NCBI RefSeq assembly: GCF_002514725.1
Contig: NZ_NTLB01000001.1
Location: 868,001 to 932,000, forward strand
From: Mangrovitalea sediminis
Lineage (GTDB): Bacteria; Pseudomonadota; Gammaproteobacteria; Pseudomonadales; Oleiphilaceae
DNA length: 64,000 bases
Direction: 5' to 3'
Both the position numbers and the translations under genes were made by a program. A model generated the notes under the pieces. That model made no database searches. It worked only from the letters and a program-made list of their open reading frames with translations, and was not told where the DNA came from. Position 1 is the first letter of the stretch; every line of letters starts with the position of its first letter. Of the stretch, positions 8,296-16,660 are shown one piece after another.

Positions 8296-8517
8296 TCACG
8301 TCGTCTTTTTCGAGCTGCGGGCGGGTTTGGCCGGGACGGACGATTCTGCCGGAGTCTCTCCCTTCAGCGCATCGGCCAGCTCTTCCAGTCGCTTCTCCAG
8401 CGACACGATCTCGTATTGCAGGGCTGTCTGTTTGTCGAGCGCGTCGCCGGTGTTCCGGCAGATGGTCCAAAGCAGCCAGATAATGACGATCAGCGCTACC
8501 AGAATCAGAAAGCTCAT
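8296..8517 (-). CDS. Small single-pass membrane protein with coiled coil
   Basis: A protein of 73 aa with an excellent SD (AAGGAG, seven bases before the ATG). Residues 2-19 form one membrane helix (LILVALIVIIWLLWTI). Residues about 25-52 are predicted coiled coil with heptad leucines (ALQYEIVSLEKRLEELADAL), and a short basic, Pro/Ala/Ser-rich tail follows. Its function is not recognised. It sits 106 bp after pyrC' in the same direction but is probably not part of pyrimidine synthesis. Small coiled-coil membrane proteins of this type often act as scaffolds or regulators; that is a guess. Confidence 0.75.
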   Translation of the reverse strand: MSFLILVALIVIIWLLWTICRNTGDALDKQTALQYEIVSLEKRLEELADALKGETPAESSVPAKPARSSKKTT

Positions 8518-8623
8518 GGTGGATCTCCTTCCAGGATGCCTGTTGAATTCTCGTTATTGTCATCGATGCCAGGATTCAGGCGGGCTCAGCCCCAACACCT
8601 TAACCTACGACCGCGGCGCCGAC

Positions 8624-9904
8624 TCAGTCGTCGCCGCCAGCCACAAAGGCCACTTTACCATTACAGAGTGTCGCACGGACGACACCATTTAACGCCTCTC
8701 CCAATACGGCCGCATGCTTGCCTGTCGACAAGAGACTGGCGGCAGTGACGGTCCAGGTCTCGCCCGGCGCAAACACACAGAGATCGGCCGGTGCGCCGAC
8801 ATCCAGGCGCGGCGGCGTGCGCCCCAGCACCTGAGCGGGACCTGACGTGAGCGCAGCCAAAAGCACCGGCAGGGACAACTCACCGTTTTCGACAAGACGC
8901 AACCCCATGCCCAACGTGGTTTCCACGGTCGAGAGACCGGGCGCCGTCTCCGCAAGAGGTGCCTGCTTTGCCGCGGGGTCCTGTGGGCGATGCTGGCTGG
9001 TGATCGCCGTAATGACTCCATCCCTCACCCCGGCCAACAGCCCCTGGCGATCCGCTTCCGAGCGCAACGGCGGTCGGACGTGAAAACGGCTGTCAAAGCC
9101 CCTCAGTGCCGATTCGTTAAACAACAGGTGATGCATTGCAACGTCAGCAGTGACCGCAATTCCGCGAGCCTGCGCCCGACCAATCAGTTCTACCGAGCGC
9201 GCCGTGCTCACCTGACTCAGGTGCAGCCGGACGCCCGTTTCCTCCGCCAGCAGCAACAGTTCGCCGACGGCGATGGTCTCTGCCACCTCAGGAATGCCCG
9301 GCAATCCCAAATGGGTCGCGACCGAGCCTTCGTGAGCACAACCTTCCGCCGCCAGGGCCTTGTTTTCCGGCTGAATAAACAAGGTCAACCCGAAGGTGCG
9401 GGCATAAGCCATGCAGCGCCTGAGCACCCGCGAGTTGCCCAACGGACGGTCGCCATTGCTCAGCGCCACACAACCGGCATTTGTCAGACCCGCCATGTCA
9501 CTCAACAGCTCGCCTCCGAGGCCGCGGGTGATGGCGCCAACCGGCAACACCCGGACAGCGCCCGTGCGCGCCGCGACATCGAGAATCAGGTTGGTAACGG
9601 CACCGGAGTCGTTCACTGGCGACGAATCCGGCGACGTGCACAGGGTCGTAAATCCGCCATGAGCAGCAGCACGGGTCTCTGATGCGATAGAGCCTTTCTG
9701 GTCGTCACCCGGTTCCCGCACGTGACAGGAGAGATCGATAAATCCCGGAACGATCAGGCACCCCTGAGCATCGATACGTCGATCCACCGCCTGTTCGGGC
9801 GCTTCCAATGCGGCGATTACGCCCTCTTTGACGAAGACGCCGGTCTCGGTTTCCCGGCCGCTGACGGGATCGAAGACCCGCCCGTTTTCAATCAGTATCT
9901 TCAT
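8624..9904 (-). CDS. pyrC': Dihydroorotase-like protein PyrC' (catalytically inactive)
   Basis: A 426-aa member of the dihydroorotase/amidohydrolase family. The start at 9904 (MKILIENGRVFDP) is 10 bp after the pyrB stop. Catalytic residues are missing: the metal-binding HxH is SxH (Ser59, His61 in DLSCHVREPG), and the TDHAPH signature with the catalytic Asp reads SQHRPQ (Gln304, Gln308). In Pseudomonas the equivalent PyrC' is an inactive dihydroorotase needed to assemble the dodecameric aspartate transcarbamoylase. The same structural role is expected here, in the operon pyrR-pyrB-pyrC'. An active dihydroorotase must be encoded elsewhere. Confidence 0.92.
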   Translation of the reverse strand: MKILIENGRVFDPVSGRETETGVFVKEGVIAALEAPEQAVDRRIDAQGCLIVPGFIDLSCHVREPGDDQKGSIASETRAAAHGGFTTLCTSPDSSPVNDSGAVTNLILDVAARTGAVRVLPVGAITRGLGGELLSDMAGLTNAGCVALSNGDRPLGNSRVLRRCMAYARTFGLTLFIQPENKALAAEGCAHEGSVATHLGLPGIPEVAETIAVGELLLLAEETGVRLHLSQVSTARSVELIGRAQARGIAVTADVAMHHLLFNESALRGFDSRFHVRPPLRSEADRQGLLAGVRDGVITAITSQHRPQDPAAKQAPLAETAPGLSTVETTLGMGLRLVENGELSLPVLLAALTSGPAQVLGRTPPRLDVGAPADLCVFAPGETWTVTAASLLSTGKHAAVLGEALNGVVRATLCNGKVAFVAGGDD

Positions 9905-9914
9905 AGGGTCAGTA

Positions 9915-10928
9915 TCACTTGGAAGCCTGCGTCTCGGCCGCCGCCTGACGCTCGGCAAGCTGGCCACTCATCGCCATGGACATCACCGCCATGCGAACGG
10001 CAATACCATTGGTCACCTGGTTCAGAATCACCGACTGTGGGCCATCCGCCACGGCAGACTCGATCTCCACCCCCCGGTTGATCGGGCCCGGATGCATGAC
10101 GATGGCATCCGGTCTGGCGTAGGCCAGCTTCTCCGTCGTCAGGCCATATTGGCGATAGAACTCGCGTTCGCTGGGCAGCAGAGCCCCTTCCATGCGCTCA
10201 CGCTGCAGCCGGAGCATGATGACCACGTCGGCATCCCGCAATCCGCTGCGCATGTCATTGTGGATCTTAACCCCCAACGTCTCCGCATCCCGCGGCAGCA
10301 GCGTGTTGGGGCCGACGATACGCACCTCTTCCGCCCCCAGCGTCAGCAGCGCACGAACCTGCGAACGCGCCACCCGCGAATGCAGGATGTCGCCGACGAT
10401 CGCCACCACCAGGCCTTCAAAACGTCCTTTGTGCTGACGGATGGTCAGCATATCGAGCATGGCCTGGGTGGGATGGGCATGACGGCCGTCACCCGCGTTG
10501 ATAATGGCGACACCCGGCGTCACCGATTGCGCAATAAAGTGAGGCGCGCCACTTTGCGCATGACGGACGACGAACATGTCGCTGGCCATGGCTTCGAGAT
10601 TAAGCAGGGTATCGGAGAGCGACTCGCCCTTGGAGGTCGCCGACGTGCTGATATCCAGGTTCAGCACGTCGGCTGATAGGCGTTTGGCCGCCAGTTCGAA
10701 GGTGCTGCGGGTCCGGGTACTGGCTTCAAAGAACAGGTTGACGACCGTCCGGCCCCGCAACAACGGGACCTTCTTGATGGAACGCTCGCCCACCTCGATA
10801 AAGGAGTCGGCCGTATCGAGGATTTCTGTCAGCAGGTTGCGATCCAGTCCGTCGATACTCAGGAAATGGCGGAGCTGGCCGAACGGGTTGAGCTGGATGT
10901 GGCGGTCGGATGCAGGCGACGTGCTCAT
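9915..10928 (-). CDS. pyrB: Aspartate carbamoyltransferase catalytic subunit
   Basis: Condenses carbamoyl phosphate with aspartate in UMP synthesis (cytoplasm). At 337 aa it is longer than the E. coli chain because of an N-terminal extension typical of class A enzymes, which bind nucleotide effectors and pair with PyrC'. The phosphate-binding STRTRSTFE, the HPTQAMLD loop, the SRVARS segment and MHPGPINRG are all intact. It lies between pyrR and pyrC' on the minus strand. No pyrI is needed or seen. Confidence 0.96.
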   Translation of the reverse strand: MSTSPASDRHIQLNPFGQLRHFLSIDGLDRNLLTEILDTADSFIEVGERSIKKVPLLRGRTVVNLFFEASTRTRSTFELAAKRLSADVLNLDISTSATSKGESLSDTLLNLEAMASDMFVVRHAQSGAPHFIAQSVTPGVAIINAGDGRHAHPTQAMLDMLTIRQHKGRFEGLVVAIVGDILHSRVARSQVRALLTLGAEEVRIVGPNTLLPRDAETLGVKIHNDMRSGLRDADVVIMLRLQRERMEGALLPSEREFYRQYGLTTEKLAYARPDAIVMHPGPINRGVEIESAVADGPQSVILNQVTNGIAVRMAVMSMAMSGQLAERQAAAETQASK

Positions 10929-10962
10929 GCGCGGCTATCTCTCGAACAGCGTGATGGGTGAT

Positions 10963-11478
10963 TCAGGTATTTTCGCGGCGTTCACGCAACTCCACACGCA
11001 GTGGGTCGGGGCCCAGCAATTTTACCCGTTGATGACGTTGCAGTTGAAGCGACTGACCGACAATATCCGGCTGTATCGGCAGTTCGCGGGCCCCCAGATC
11101 CAACAGGGTCACCAGAATGATGCTCGCGGGACGGCCATAATCGAAGATTTCGTTCATCGCCGCCCGGATGGTTCGGCCACTCATGATGACATCATCGACC
11201 AGGATGATATGTCGATCCTCTGTTTCGAATGGTAGATGAGACGGACGCACCCGGGGATTCAAACCCATGCGACTGAAGTCGTCGCGGTAGAAGGAGATAT
11301 CCAGCTCACCAAAGGGCTCCTCCAGCGCCAGCGCCTTGTGCAGGTAGTCGGCCAGCCAGACGCCACCGGTGCGGATACCGATCAGGGCTGGTTGCTCGAC
11401 CGAGCGGGCCTGCAATTCGCCCTTGAGCTGGTCACACATGGTTTTCAACAGGTTTTCGACGTTGATCAATGCAGTCAT
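10963..11478 (-). CDS. pyrR: Bifunctional pyr operon regulator / uracil phosphoribosyltransferase PyrR
   Basis: A 171-aa member of the type I phosphoribosyltransferase family. The PRPP-binding motif is clear (HIILVDDVIMSGRTIRAA), with an upstream GIRTGGVWLA flexible-loop region. In Bacillus PyrR binds pyr mRNA; in pseudomonads the protein has been linked to control of pyr genes and has weak UPRT activity. Here it is the first pyr gene, 31 bp after ruvX and followed by pyrB. I see no clear PyrR RNA anti-antiterminator in the 34-bp pyrR-pyrB gap. Confidence 0.92.
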   Translation of the reverse strand: MTALINVENLLKTMCDQLKGELQARSVEQPALIGIRTGGVWLADYLHKALALEEPFGELDISFYRDDFSRMGLNPRVRPSHLPFETEDRHIILVDDVIMSGRTIRAAMNEIFDYGRPASIILVTLLDLGARELPIQPDIVGQSLQLQRHQRVKLLGPDPLRVELRERRENT

Positions 11479-11509
11479 GCGACTCCCTCTGGGTCAGCGC
11501 GTGCGTATC

Positions 11510-11953
11510 TTAGGTCGGCGACTGTGCCTGCTGCAAGAACCAGCTCTCCAAGATCAGCACGGCCGCCAGGTCGTCGATACCGGCTTCGCCGAAATTACGG
11601 CTTTTTCCGCGGGCCAGTACTACCGACTTGGCTTCGAAACTGGTCAGGCGCTCATCCATCATGGCGTAGGGACGGTGATAGATACCGTGCAGGCGCCGTG
11701 CAAACTTGCGCGCCCGCCGGCACATCTCGCTTTCGCTGTCATCCATGTTCAGGGGCAGGCCCACGACAAACAGATCGGGACGCCACTCCTTAACCAGCGC
11801 TTCGATGCGGTTCCAGTCCGGGATGCCGTCGCGAGCCGGGATCATCGCCAAGGGCGACGCCGTGCCGGTTAGCGACTGACCGATGGCCACACCCATGCGC
11901 CGGATACCAAAGTCGAACGCCATGACACGTTCCGGGGTTTGTTGATCAGGCAT
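11510..11953 (-). CDS. ruvX: Putative pre-16S rRNA nuclease / Holliday junction resolvase-like protein
   Basis: A 147-aa YqgF/RuvX family protein, RNase H-like fold, implicated in 16S rRNA 5'-end processing. The motif MAFDFGIRRMGVAIG carries the first catalytic Asp, DERLTSFEA the middle acid and GIDDLAAVLIL the final acid. The ATG at 11953 overlaps the end of yqgE by 8 bp, which implies translational coupling; an upstream in-frame TTG is less likely. It is 31 bp ahead of pyrR. Confidence 0.93.
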   Translation of the reverse strand: MPDQQTPERVMAFDFGIRRMGVAIGQSLTGTASPLAMIPARDGIPDWNRIEALVKEWRPDLFVVGLPLNMDDSESEMCRRARKFARRLHGIYHRPYAMMDERLTSFEAKSVVLARGKSRNFGEAGIDDLAAVLILESWFLQQAQSPT

Positions 11954-12503
11954 GTCCAACCGAATCGGAAAGTTGATTGATATCGATGCCCATACCCGCC
12001 ATGGCCGCAGCGAAACGCCCCTGCCAGGGCGTGCGGAAAAGTATGTCGGGATCAGCAGGACAGGTCAGCCAGATGTTACCCGCCAGCTCCTGCTCCAACT
12101 GACCGGCACCCCAGCCGGCATAACCCAGCGCGACCAGGAAGTCCTCCGGCCCCTCGCCTGCACCGATGGCGGCGAGGATATCGCGGGACGTGGTCAAAGC
12201 CAGGTCCTTACCCAGATCCAGGGAACTCTGCCAGTCGCCCAGCGGTCGATGCAGCACGAAACCACGCTCCAGTTGCACAGGACCCCCACCGTATATGGGC
12301 AGGTCAAGACGACCGGACTCGATATCCAACTGCTCGAGAATATCACCCAGGGAGAAGTCCATGGGCCGGTTGATGATCAACCCCAGCGCGCCGTGCTCGT
12401 TATGATCGCAAATATAGGTCAGGGTCCCGCTGAAATTCGGGTCCTTCATATAAGGCATGGCAATCAGGAAATGATTGCAGAGGGACGCAGTCGACTCGGT
12501 CAT
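11946..12503 (-). CDS. yqgE: UPF0301 family protein YqgE (AlgH)
   Basis: A 185-aa protein, standard length for the family. The N-terminal NHFLIAMPYMKDPNFSGTLTYICDHNEHG block, GLIINRP and YGGGPVQLERGFVLH are characteristic. The biochemical role is not settled; in Pseudomonas the gene is called algH, after an effect on alginate production. There is almost always a yqgF/ruvX neighbour, as here, with an 8-bp overlap. The start is chosen by alignment to E. coli YqgE; the SD is poor. The open frame continues upstream into tonB but only as an accidental overlap. Confidence 0.93.
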   Translation of the reverse strand: MTESTASLCNHFLIAMPYMKDPNFSGTLTYICDHNEHGALGLIINRPMDFSLGDILEQLDIESGRLDLPIYGGGPVQLERGFVLHRPLGDWQSSLDLGKDLALTTSRDILAAIGAGEGPEDFLVALGYAGWGAGQLEQELAGNIWLTCPADPDILFRTPWQGRFAAAMAGMGIDINQLSDSVGHA

Positions 12504-12555
12504 AGGGGTAGTATTCGCATCGCGCGCGGCTTTGGCAAGCACCGTCTGGCGGAGA

Positions 12556-13431
12556 CTAGCGCGAGGACATACCTTCCGGCTCGAAGGACCAGGTACGGAT
12601 AATCTCCAATACGTCCTTTTTCTTGCGCAGTTCTGACGGGAACGGCGCAAAAGGTGCCGAGAGTTTGACGATGCGGATGGCGGCCTGATCGAGTACCTTG
12701 TGACCGGATGACTCCAGCACCTGCACATCCTTGATGGTGCCGTTGGCCCACAGTGCCACGAGCAGGCGCAGCGTGCCATGAATGCCGCGCCGGCGCGCTT
12801 CGTCGGGGTAATTGAGATTACCGACACGGGTCACCTTGTTGACCCAGGACTGCACATAGGCGGCATCGTTGGACTTCAGCGTCGACGCGGCCGTCACCCG
12901 CATGACCCGGGGGCGGCGCGCATAATCCCGCTGCTCGGTATCCAGCCGGGCTTCCAGACTGGCGATTTCAAGGGCCCGCTGCATCAGGCTCTTGCGCGCG
13001 ACCGGCGCGGCTGGCTGATCCTCGGCAACTTTCGGGGTTTTCGAGGGAGCTACCTGCTCAGAACGGCTTGTCGTCGTCAATTCGTGGCGCACCGCAGGTT
13101 GCGGGTGGGCCTGGGCGGCCGGCTGCTGAAGCGGTTCGATCTTGTGAATCTGGTCATCCGGAAGCGGCGCCAGTCGGGTGGTCGTGATCTGAGTCTTTTC
13201 TTTCCGGGTACCGCTGCCCTTCTGATTGGTCTGTGCCAGGAAGTCCGGGTGCTCAGGCGCCTGCCGGTCGTCCGTATGAGACAGCGTGATATCCAACGTC
13301 TGAGCCGCCGGACGGGGGTCCTGCGGCTTGAAGGTAATACCGAGTACCACGATGGCATGCAGTGCCAACGCGAGAAAAACGGTAAACGTCAGGCGATCTG
13401 AATCATTGACCCGTACAGCCATGCTCGCCAT
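12556..13431 (-). CDS. tonB: Energy transducer TonB (TonB3-like)
   Basis: A 291-aa inner-membrane protein with a short cytoplasmic N-terminus, one membrane helix (about residues 14-33), a long Pro/Gln/Lys-rich periplasmic linker and a C-terminal TonB domain. Landmarks are the YPDEARRRGIHGTLRLLVALWANG strand region and VLESSGHKVLDQAAIRIV. It should couple the proton-motive force through ExbBD to outer-membrane receptors. Its position between yqgE and gshB equals that of P. aeruginosa PA0406 (tonB3), which affects twitching motility and pilus assembly, so a link to the neighbouring pil-chp genes is plausible. An ATG three codons downstream (13422) is an alternative start. Confidence 0.88.
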   Translation of the reverse strand: MASMAVRVNDSDRLTFTVFLALALHAIVVLGITFKPQDPRPAAQTLDITLSHTDDRQAPEHPDFLAQTNQKGSGTRKEKTQITTTRLAPLPDDQIHKIEPLQQPAAQAHPQPAVRHELTTTSRSEQVAPSKTPKVAEDQPAAPVARKSLMQRALEIASLEARLDTEQRDYARRPRVMRVTAASTLKSNDAAYVQSWVNKVTRVGNLNYPDEARRRGIHGTLRLLVALWANGTIKDVQVLESSGHKVLDQAAIRIVKLSAPFAPFPSELRKKKDVLEIIRTWSFEPEGMSSR

Positions 13432-13597
13432 AAGCTACATGATCGACATTTTACAATTTAACAAAATCAGAGTTGGATGGAGTTTGACCGCAAAGTCGCC
13501 CCTTGTCCATTTCATACTGTAAAGAAGCGCTACCGGCCCGCCGTTGACCGCTACCCCCTCGGCAGAGAGAAGCGGCAGCAGGCCGGAGTGGCCATGA

Positions 13598-14545
13598 TCA
13601 CCCCAGACGCTTGGCAATGGCATCCATCAACTGGCCGGCGATATCCAGCCCATAGGCATTATCCAGCTCACGCACGCAGGTCGGGCTGGTAACGTTAATC
13701 TCTGTCAGATAATCCCCGATCACATCCAGGCCGACAAACAGCAGGCCTTTCTCCTTGATCGCCGGCGCCACCTGGGCGCAGATCCAGCGATCACGCTCCG
13801 TGAGCGGACGTCCCTCGCCACGACCACCGGCAGCCAGGTTACCGCGATTCTCGCCCTGGGACGGGATCCTCGCCAGGGCATAAGGAATCGGCTCACCGTC
13901 GACCAGCAGTATGCGCTTGTCCCCCTGCGTAATTTCCGGCAGGTATTTTTGCGCCATGATCTGGTGGGCACCGTGATTCGTCAGCGTCTCGATGATGACA
14001 CCCAGATTGAAGTCGTTCTCGCGAATACGGAACACCGAAGCCCCACCCATCCCATCGACCGGCTTCATGACGACATCCTTATGCTCGTCATAGAACGCAC
14101 GCAAACGTTTGGGATCCCGCGTCACGATCAGCGGCGGGGTGCACTGTGGGAACCATGTCGCAAACAGCTTTTCATTGCAGTCGCGCAACGCGGACGGCGG
14201 ATTGACGACCATGGCGCCGTCACGCTGGGCGGCATCGAGAATCCAGGTCGCCACCATGAACTCGCGATCGACCGGAGGATCCTTGCGCATCAGGATCACG
14301 TCGAGATCACCCAGCGCAATATCCTGCTCCACATCCATGTCATACCAGTGCGACGGATCCATTGCCACCCGTAGCTGCCGGGTCCTTGCACGCGCCTGGA
14401 CTCCCTGCAGGTAAAGATCCTGCTGCTCCATATAATAGAGCTCCCAGCCACGCGCCTGAGCGGCCACCAGCATCGCCAGCGATGTATCTTTCTTGAAGTG
14501 GATGGCGGCGATGTCATCCATCACGATACCCAGTTTTACGGTCAT
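13598..14545 (-). CDS. gshB: Glutathione synthetase
   Basis: ATP-dependent ligation of glycine to gamma-glutamylcysteine, the last step of glutathione synthesis. The 315-aa length and blocks such as LGIVMDDIAAIHFKKDTSLAMLVAA, MRKDPPVDREF, VMKPVDGMGGASVFRI and INVTSPTCVREL are characteristic of the ATP-grasp enzyme. It is divergent from pilG, as in P. aeruginosa. It begins a minus-strand series gshB, tonB, yqgE, ruvX, pyrR, pyrB, pyrC'. A 166-bp gap after gshB may carry a separate tonB promoter. Confidence 0.96.
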   Translation of the reverse strand: MTVKLGIVMDDIAAIHFKKDTSLAMLVAAQARGWELYYMEQQDLYLQGVQARARTRQLRVAMDPSHWYDMDVEQDIALGDLDVILMRKDPPVDREFMVATWILDAAQRDGAMVVNPPSALRDCNEKLFATWFPQCTPPLIVTRDPKRLRAFYDEHKDVVMKPVDGMGGASVFRIRENDFNLGVIIETLTNHGAHQIMAQKYLPEITQGDKRILLVDGEPIPYALARIPSQGENRGNLAAGGRGEGRPLTERDRWICAQVAPAIKEKGLLFVGLDVIGDYLTEINVTSPTCVRELDNAYGLDIAGQLMDAIAKRLG

Positions 14546-15197
14546 CCGGCCTACCTACCCTCGTTGCGAATGGATCTTCTGGAACGCCAGGCGTGCTGAC
14601 GAGATGTTGCTTTGGCTGCTTATCCGAACACTGTAATGTAAGGTCACATTCCCGGAATACACGGATTGCTTCAGTGCGTCCCTTGCGGTGCAGTCGCCTA
14701 AATAGCTGCTATGCTGAGAGAACAGAAGTCGATTTGTGCAGTCCTCATGGCGAAAAAACGCAGGCGGGACTGTAGGGAAGCGGAAGGTTTTTGCGCCGCC
14801 GCTACACCCGGGAGTGGCTGTTGAACCTGGCATTATAATAGAGATACTGCGTCGGTTTCCGTATCGATCACAATTGGTCACAAACAAAATCTTTTGCGGT
14901 CAAGATCGATAAACTATAAATAGTAAAGGTTTATAGAACGGCTTCCGATTCTATGTTAAAAAGGCGCGTCAACGTGCCAGCTGCGACAGGAAAAATAAGG
15001 CCACAGGAACCCAACGACGTCAGTGGGTTGCGCCTACTCCGGTGCAATGTAACCTGTAAGATTATCCGGTTTTACCCGCAGATCCTTTTCGGTGGCAATG
15101 CTGCCGGAGAGCTGACTCCGGGGCGGATACAGACGGCGCTGGCTGGCTTGGCCTCCGACAATAACGATTCCCCGTTTATGCGCAAGGCTGTTGGACA
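14546..15197. other. 652-bp divergent intergenic region between gshB and pilG
   Basis: This holds the promoters for both directions and no gene that I can support. It is noticeably AT-rich at 14835-14945. A possible plus-strand sigma-70 promoter for pilG is TTTGCG (14893-14898) with TATAAA (14915-14920) and a 16-bp spacer; the match is modest. A TTATAAT stretch at 14833-14839 could act as a -10 element on either strand but lacks a good -35. Such a long leader (about 270 nt from the candidate promoter to pilG) may be regulated. Confidence 0.4.
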
Positions 15198-15590
15198 ATG
15201 GAAGACAACTTCGAAAATCTGAAGATCATGGTGATCGACGACAGCAAAACGATTCGTCGCACCGCAGAAACCCTTCTGAAGAAAGTGGGTTGCGAAGTCA
15301 TTACGGCAACGGATGGATTCGACGCCCTTGCCAAGATCGCGGACTCCCACCCCGACATCATCTTCGTCGACATCATGATGCCGCGGCTGGATGGCTACCA
15401 AACCTGCGCCCTGATCAAGAACAATTCCGCCTTCAAGACGACGCCGGTCATCATGCTCTCGAGCAAGGACGGCCTGTTTGACAAGGCGAAAGGCCGTATT
15501 GTCGGATCGGATCAGTATTTGACAAAGCCCTTCAGCAAAGACGAATTGCTCAACACGATTCGCCAGCATCTGCCCGCTCGGGAACAGTAA
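15198..15590 (+). CDS. pilG: Twitching motility response regulator PilG
   Basis: A single-domain CheY-like receiver of 130 aa. Acidic pocket Asp14-Asp15, phosphoacceptor Asp58 (IIFVDIMMP), the conserved Thr/Ser (MLSSKDG) and Lys (YLTKPF) are present. In P. aeruginosa PilG is phosphorylated by ChpA, promotes pilus extension through PilB and raises cAMP through FimL/CyaB. It is the first gene of pilGHIJK-chpABC and is 55 bp from pilH. The start has little SD; no better ATG is available. Confidence 0.94.
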   Translation: MEDNFENLKIMVIDDSKTIRRTAETLLKKVGCEVITATDGFDALAKIADSHPDIIFVDIMMPRLDGYQTCALIKNNSAFKTTPVIMLSSKDGLFDKAKGRIVGSDQYLTKPFSKDELLNTIRQHLPAREQ

Positions 15591-15645
15591 TCTGGACCTG
15601 ATGCAGACTGGACCTGACGCAGATATATAGTTACCGAGGATTCAC

Positions 15646-16008
15646 ATGGCCCGTATTCTGATTGTTGACGACTCTCCTACTGAAGTGAAGAAGATTTCTT
15701 CGCTGCTCGAAAAGTACAACCATGAAGTGCTGACGGCCGACAACGGTGCCGACGGCGTGGCGAAGGCACGCTCTGAAAATCCGGACCTGGTCCTGATGGA
15801 CGTGGTCATGCCTGGCCTTAATGGCTTCCAGGCAACCCGTCAGCTGACCCGCTCGCCGGATACTGCCGATATCCCCGTGGTTATCGTGACGACCAAGGAC
15901 CAGGAAACCGACCGCGTCTGGGGAACCCGCCAGGGCGCCAAAGGTTATCTCGTCAAGCCGGTCAATGAAGACGAATTGATCAAGACCATCAACGACTTGT
16001 TGGCTTAA
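15646..16008 (+). CDS. pilH: Twitching motility response regulator PilH
   Basis: A 120-aa CheY-like receiver with Asp8-Asp9, phosphoacceptor Asp52 (LVLMDVVMPGLNG), Thr in IVTTKDQ and Lys in YLVKPV. In the Pil-Chp pathway PilH is phosphorylated by ChpA and counteracts PilG, favouring retraction or acting as a phosphate sink. GAGG lies upstream of the ATG. It is followed 19 bp later by pilI. The two receivers are clearly diverged from each other, as in Pseudomonas. Confidence 0.95.
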   Translation: MARILIVDDSPTEVKKISSLLEKYNHEVLTADNGADGVAKARSENPDLVLMDVVMPGLNGFQATRQLTRSPDTADIPVVIVTTKDQETDRVWGTRQGAKGYLVKPVNEDELIKTINDLLA

Positions 16009-16027
16009 CCCAGCATACGGAGAAAGC

Positions 16028-16573
16028 ATGTCCGCCCAGGCCGCCCCATTTGCCGTACTGACGGATATTGCCAAACGCAGCCGATCGCTGGCCGCTGGTC
16101 TTCCTGCACAGGAAGAAGCAATCGAGCTATGGAATGGCATCGGATTCATTCTTGCTGGGGAGCGTTATGTAGCGCCGATGGGCGAAGTCGTGGAAATCCT
16201 CCATGTGCCCCGCTACACACATATTCCAGGCGTCAAACCTTTCATGCTCGGCGCGGCCAACGTCCGCGGCCGCCTACTACCGATCATCGATCTCGCCATT
16301 TTCCTCGGTTTTCCCCGTTCCAGCCGCGGCTATCGGGATCGCCGGGTACTGGTGGTGGAAAGGGATGACGTCTTCAGCGGCCTGATCGTGGATAACGTAA
16401 TGGGCATGCAGTATTTCGCTGTCGACAGTTTTCTGCCGGAGCCGCCGGGGACACCGGATAGTCTGCGTCCCTTTATACAGGGCGGATATCGGCGTAACGA
16501 GGAGGTCTGGAAGATCTTCTCAACGTTTAACCTGAGCGAAGACGAACGTTTTCTCGACGTATCCCAGTGGTGA
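16028..16573 (+). CDS. pilI: CheW-like adaptor PilI
   Basis: A 181-aa CheW-domain protein that should link the PilJ receptor to the ChpA kinase. The CheW signature is seen from about residue 38 (GIGFILAGERYVAPMGEVVEIL) through GAANVRGRLLPIIDL to the C-terminal VDNVMGMQYFAVDSF segment. The SD GGAGA lies seven bases before the ATG. It is in the operon between pilH and pilJ. Confidence 0.94.
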   Translation: MSAQAAPFAVLTDIAKRSRSLAAGLPAQEEAIELWNGIGFILAGERYVAPMGEVVEILHVPRYTHIPGVKPFMLGAANVRGRLLPIIDLAIFLGFPRSSRGYRDRRVLVVERDDVFSGLIVDNVMGMQYFAVDSFLPEPPGTPDSLRPFIQGGYRRNEEVWKIFSTFNLSEDERFLDVSQW

Positions 16574-16660
16574 GCGACATTCACCCGCACATTCTAGTGA
16601 CAAACGGGCTTGTGACGTGCAGGAAAACAATAAGCCAATGATGAGGCCGGGAGCCAGAAA

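Noticed and set aside
13517-13524. Further ACTGTAAA octamers (also near 45088) as members of the TyrR-like site set
   Set aside because: They are single half-sites without the inverted partner at six-base spacing; octamers of this kind are expected a few times by chance.
14953-15222. Short plus-strand frame running into pilG
   Set aside because: No SD, no recognisable motif, and it overlaps pilG in another frame; treated as part of the pilG leader.
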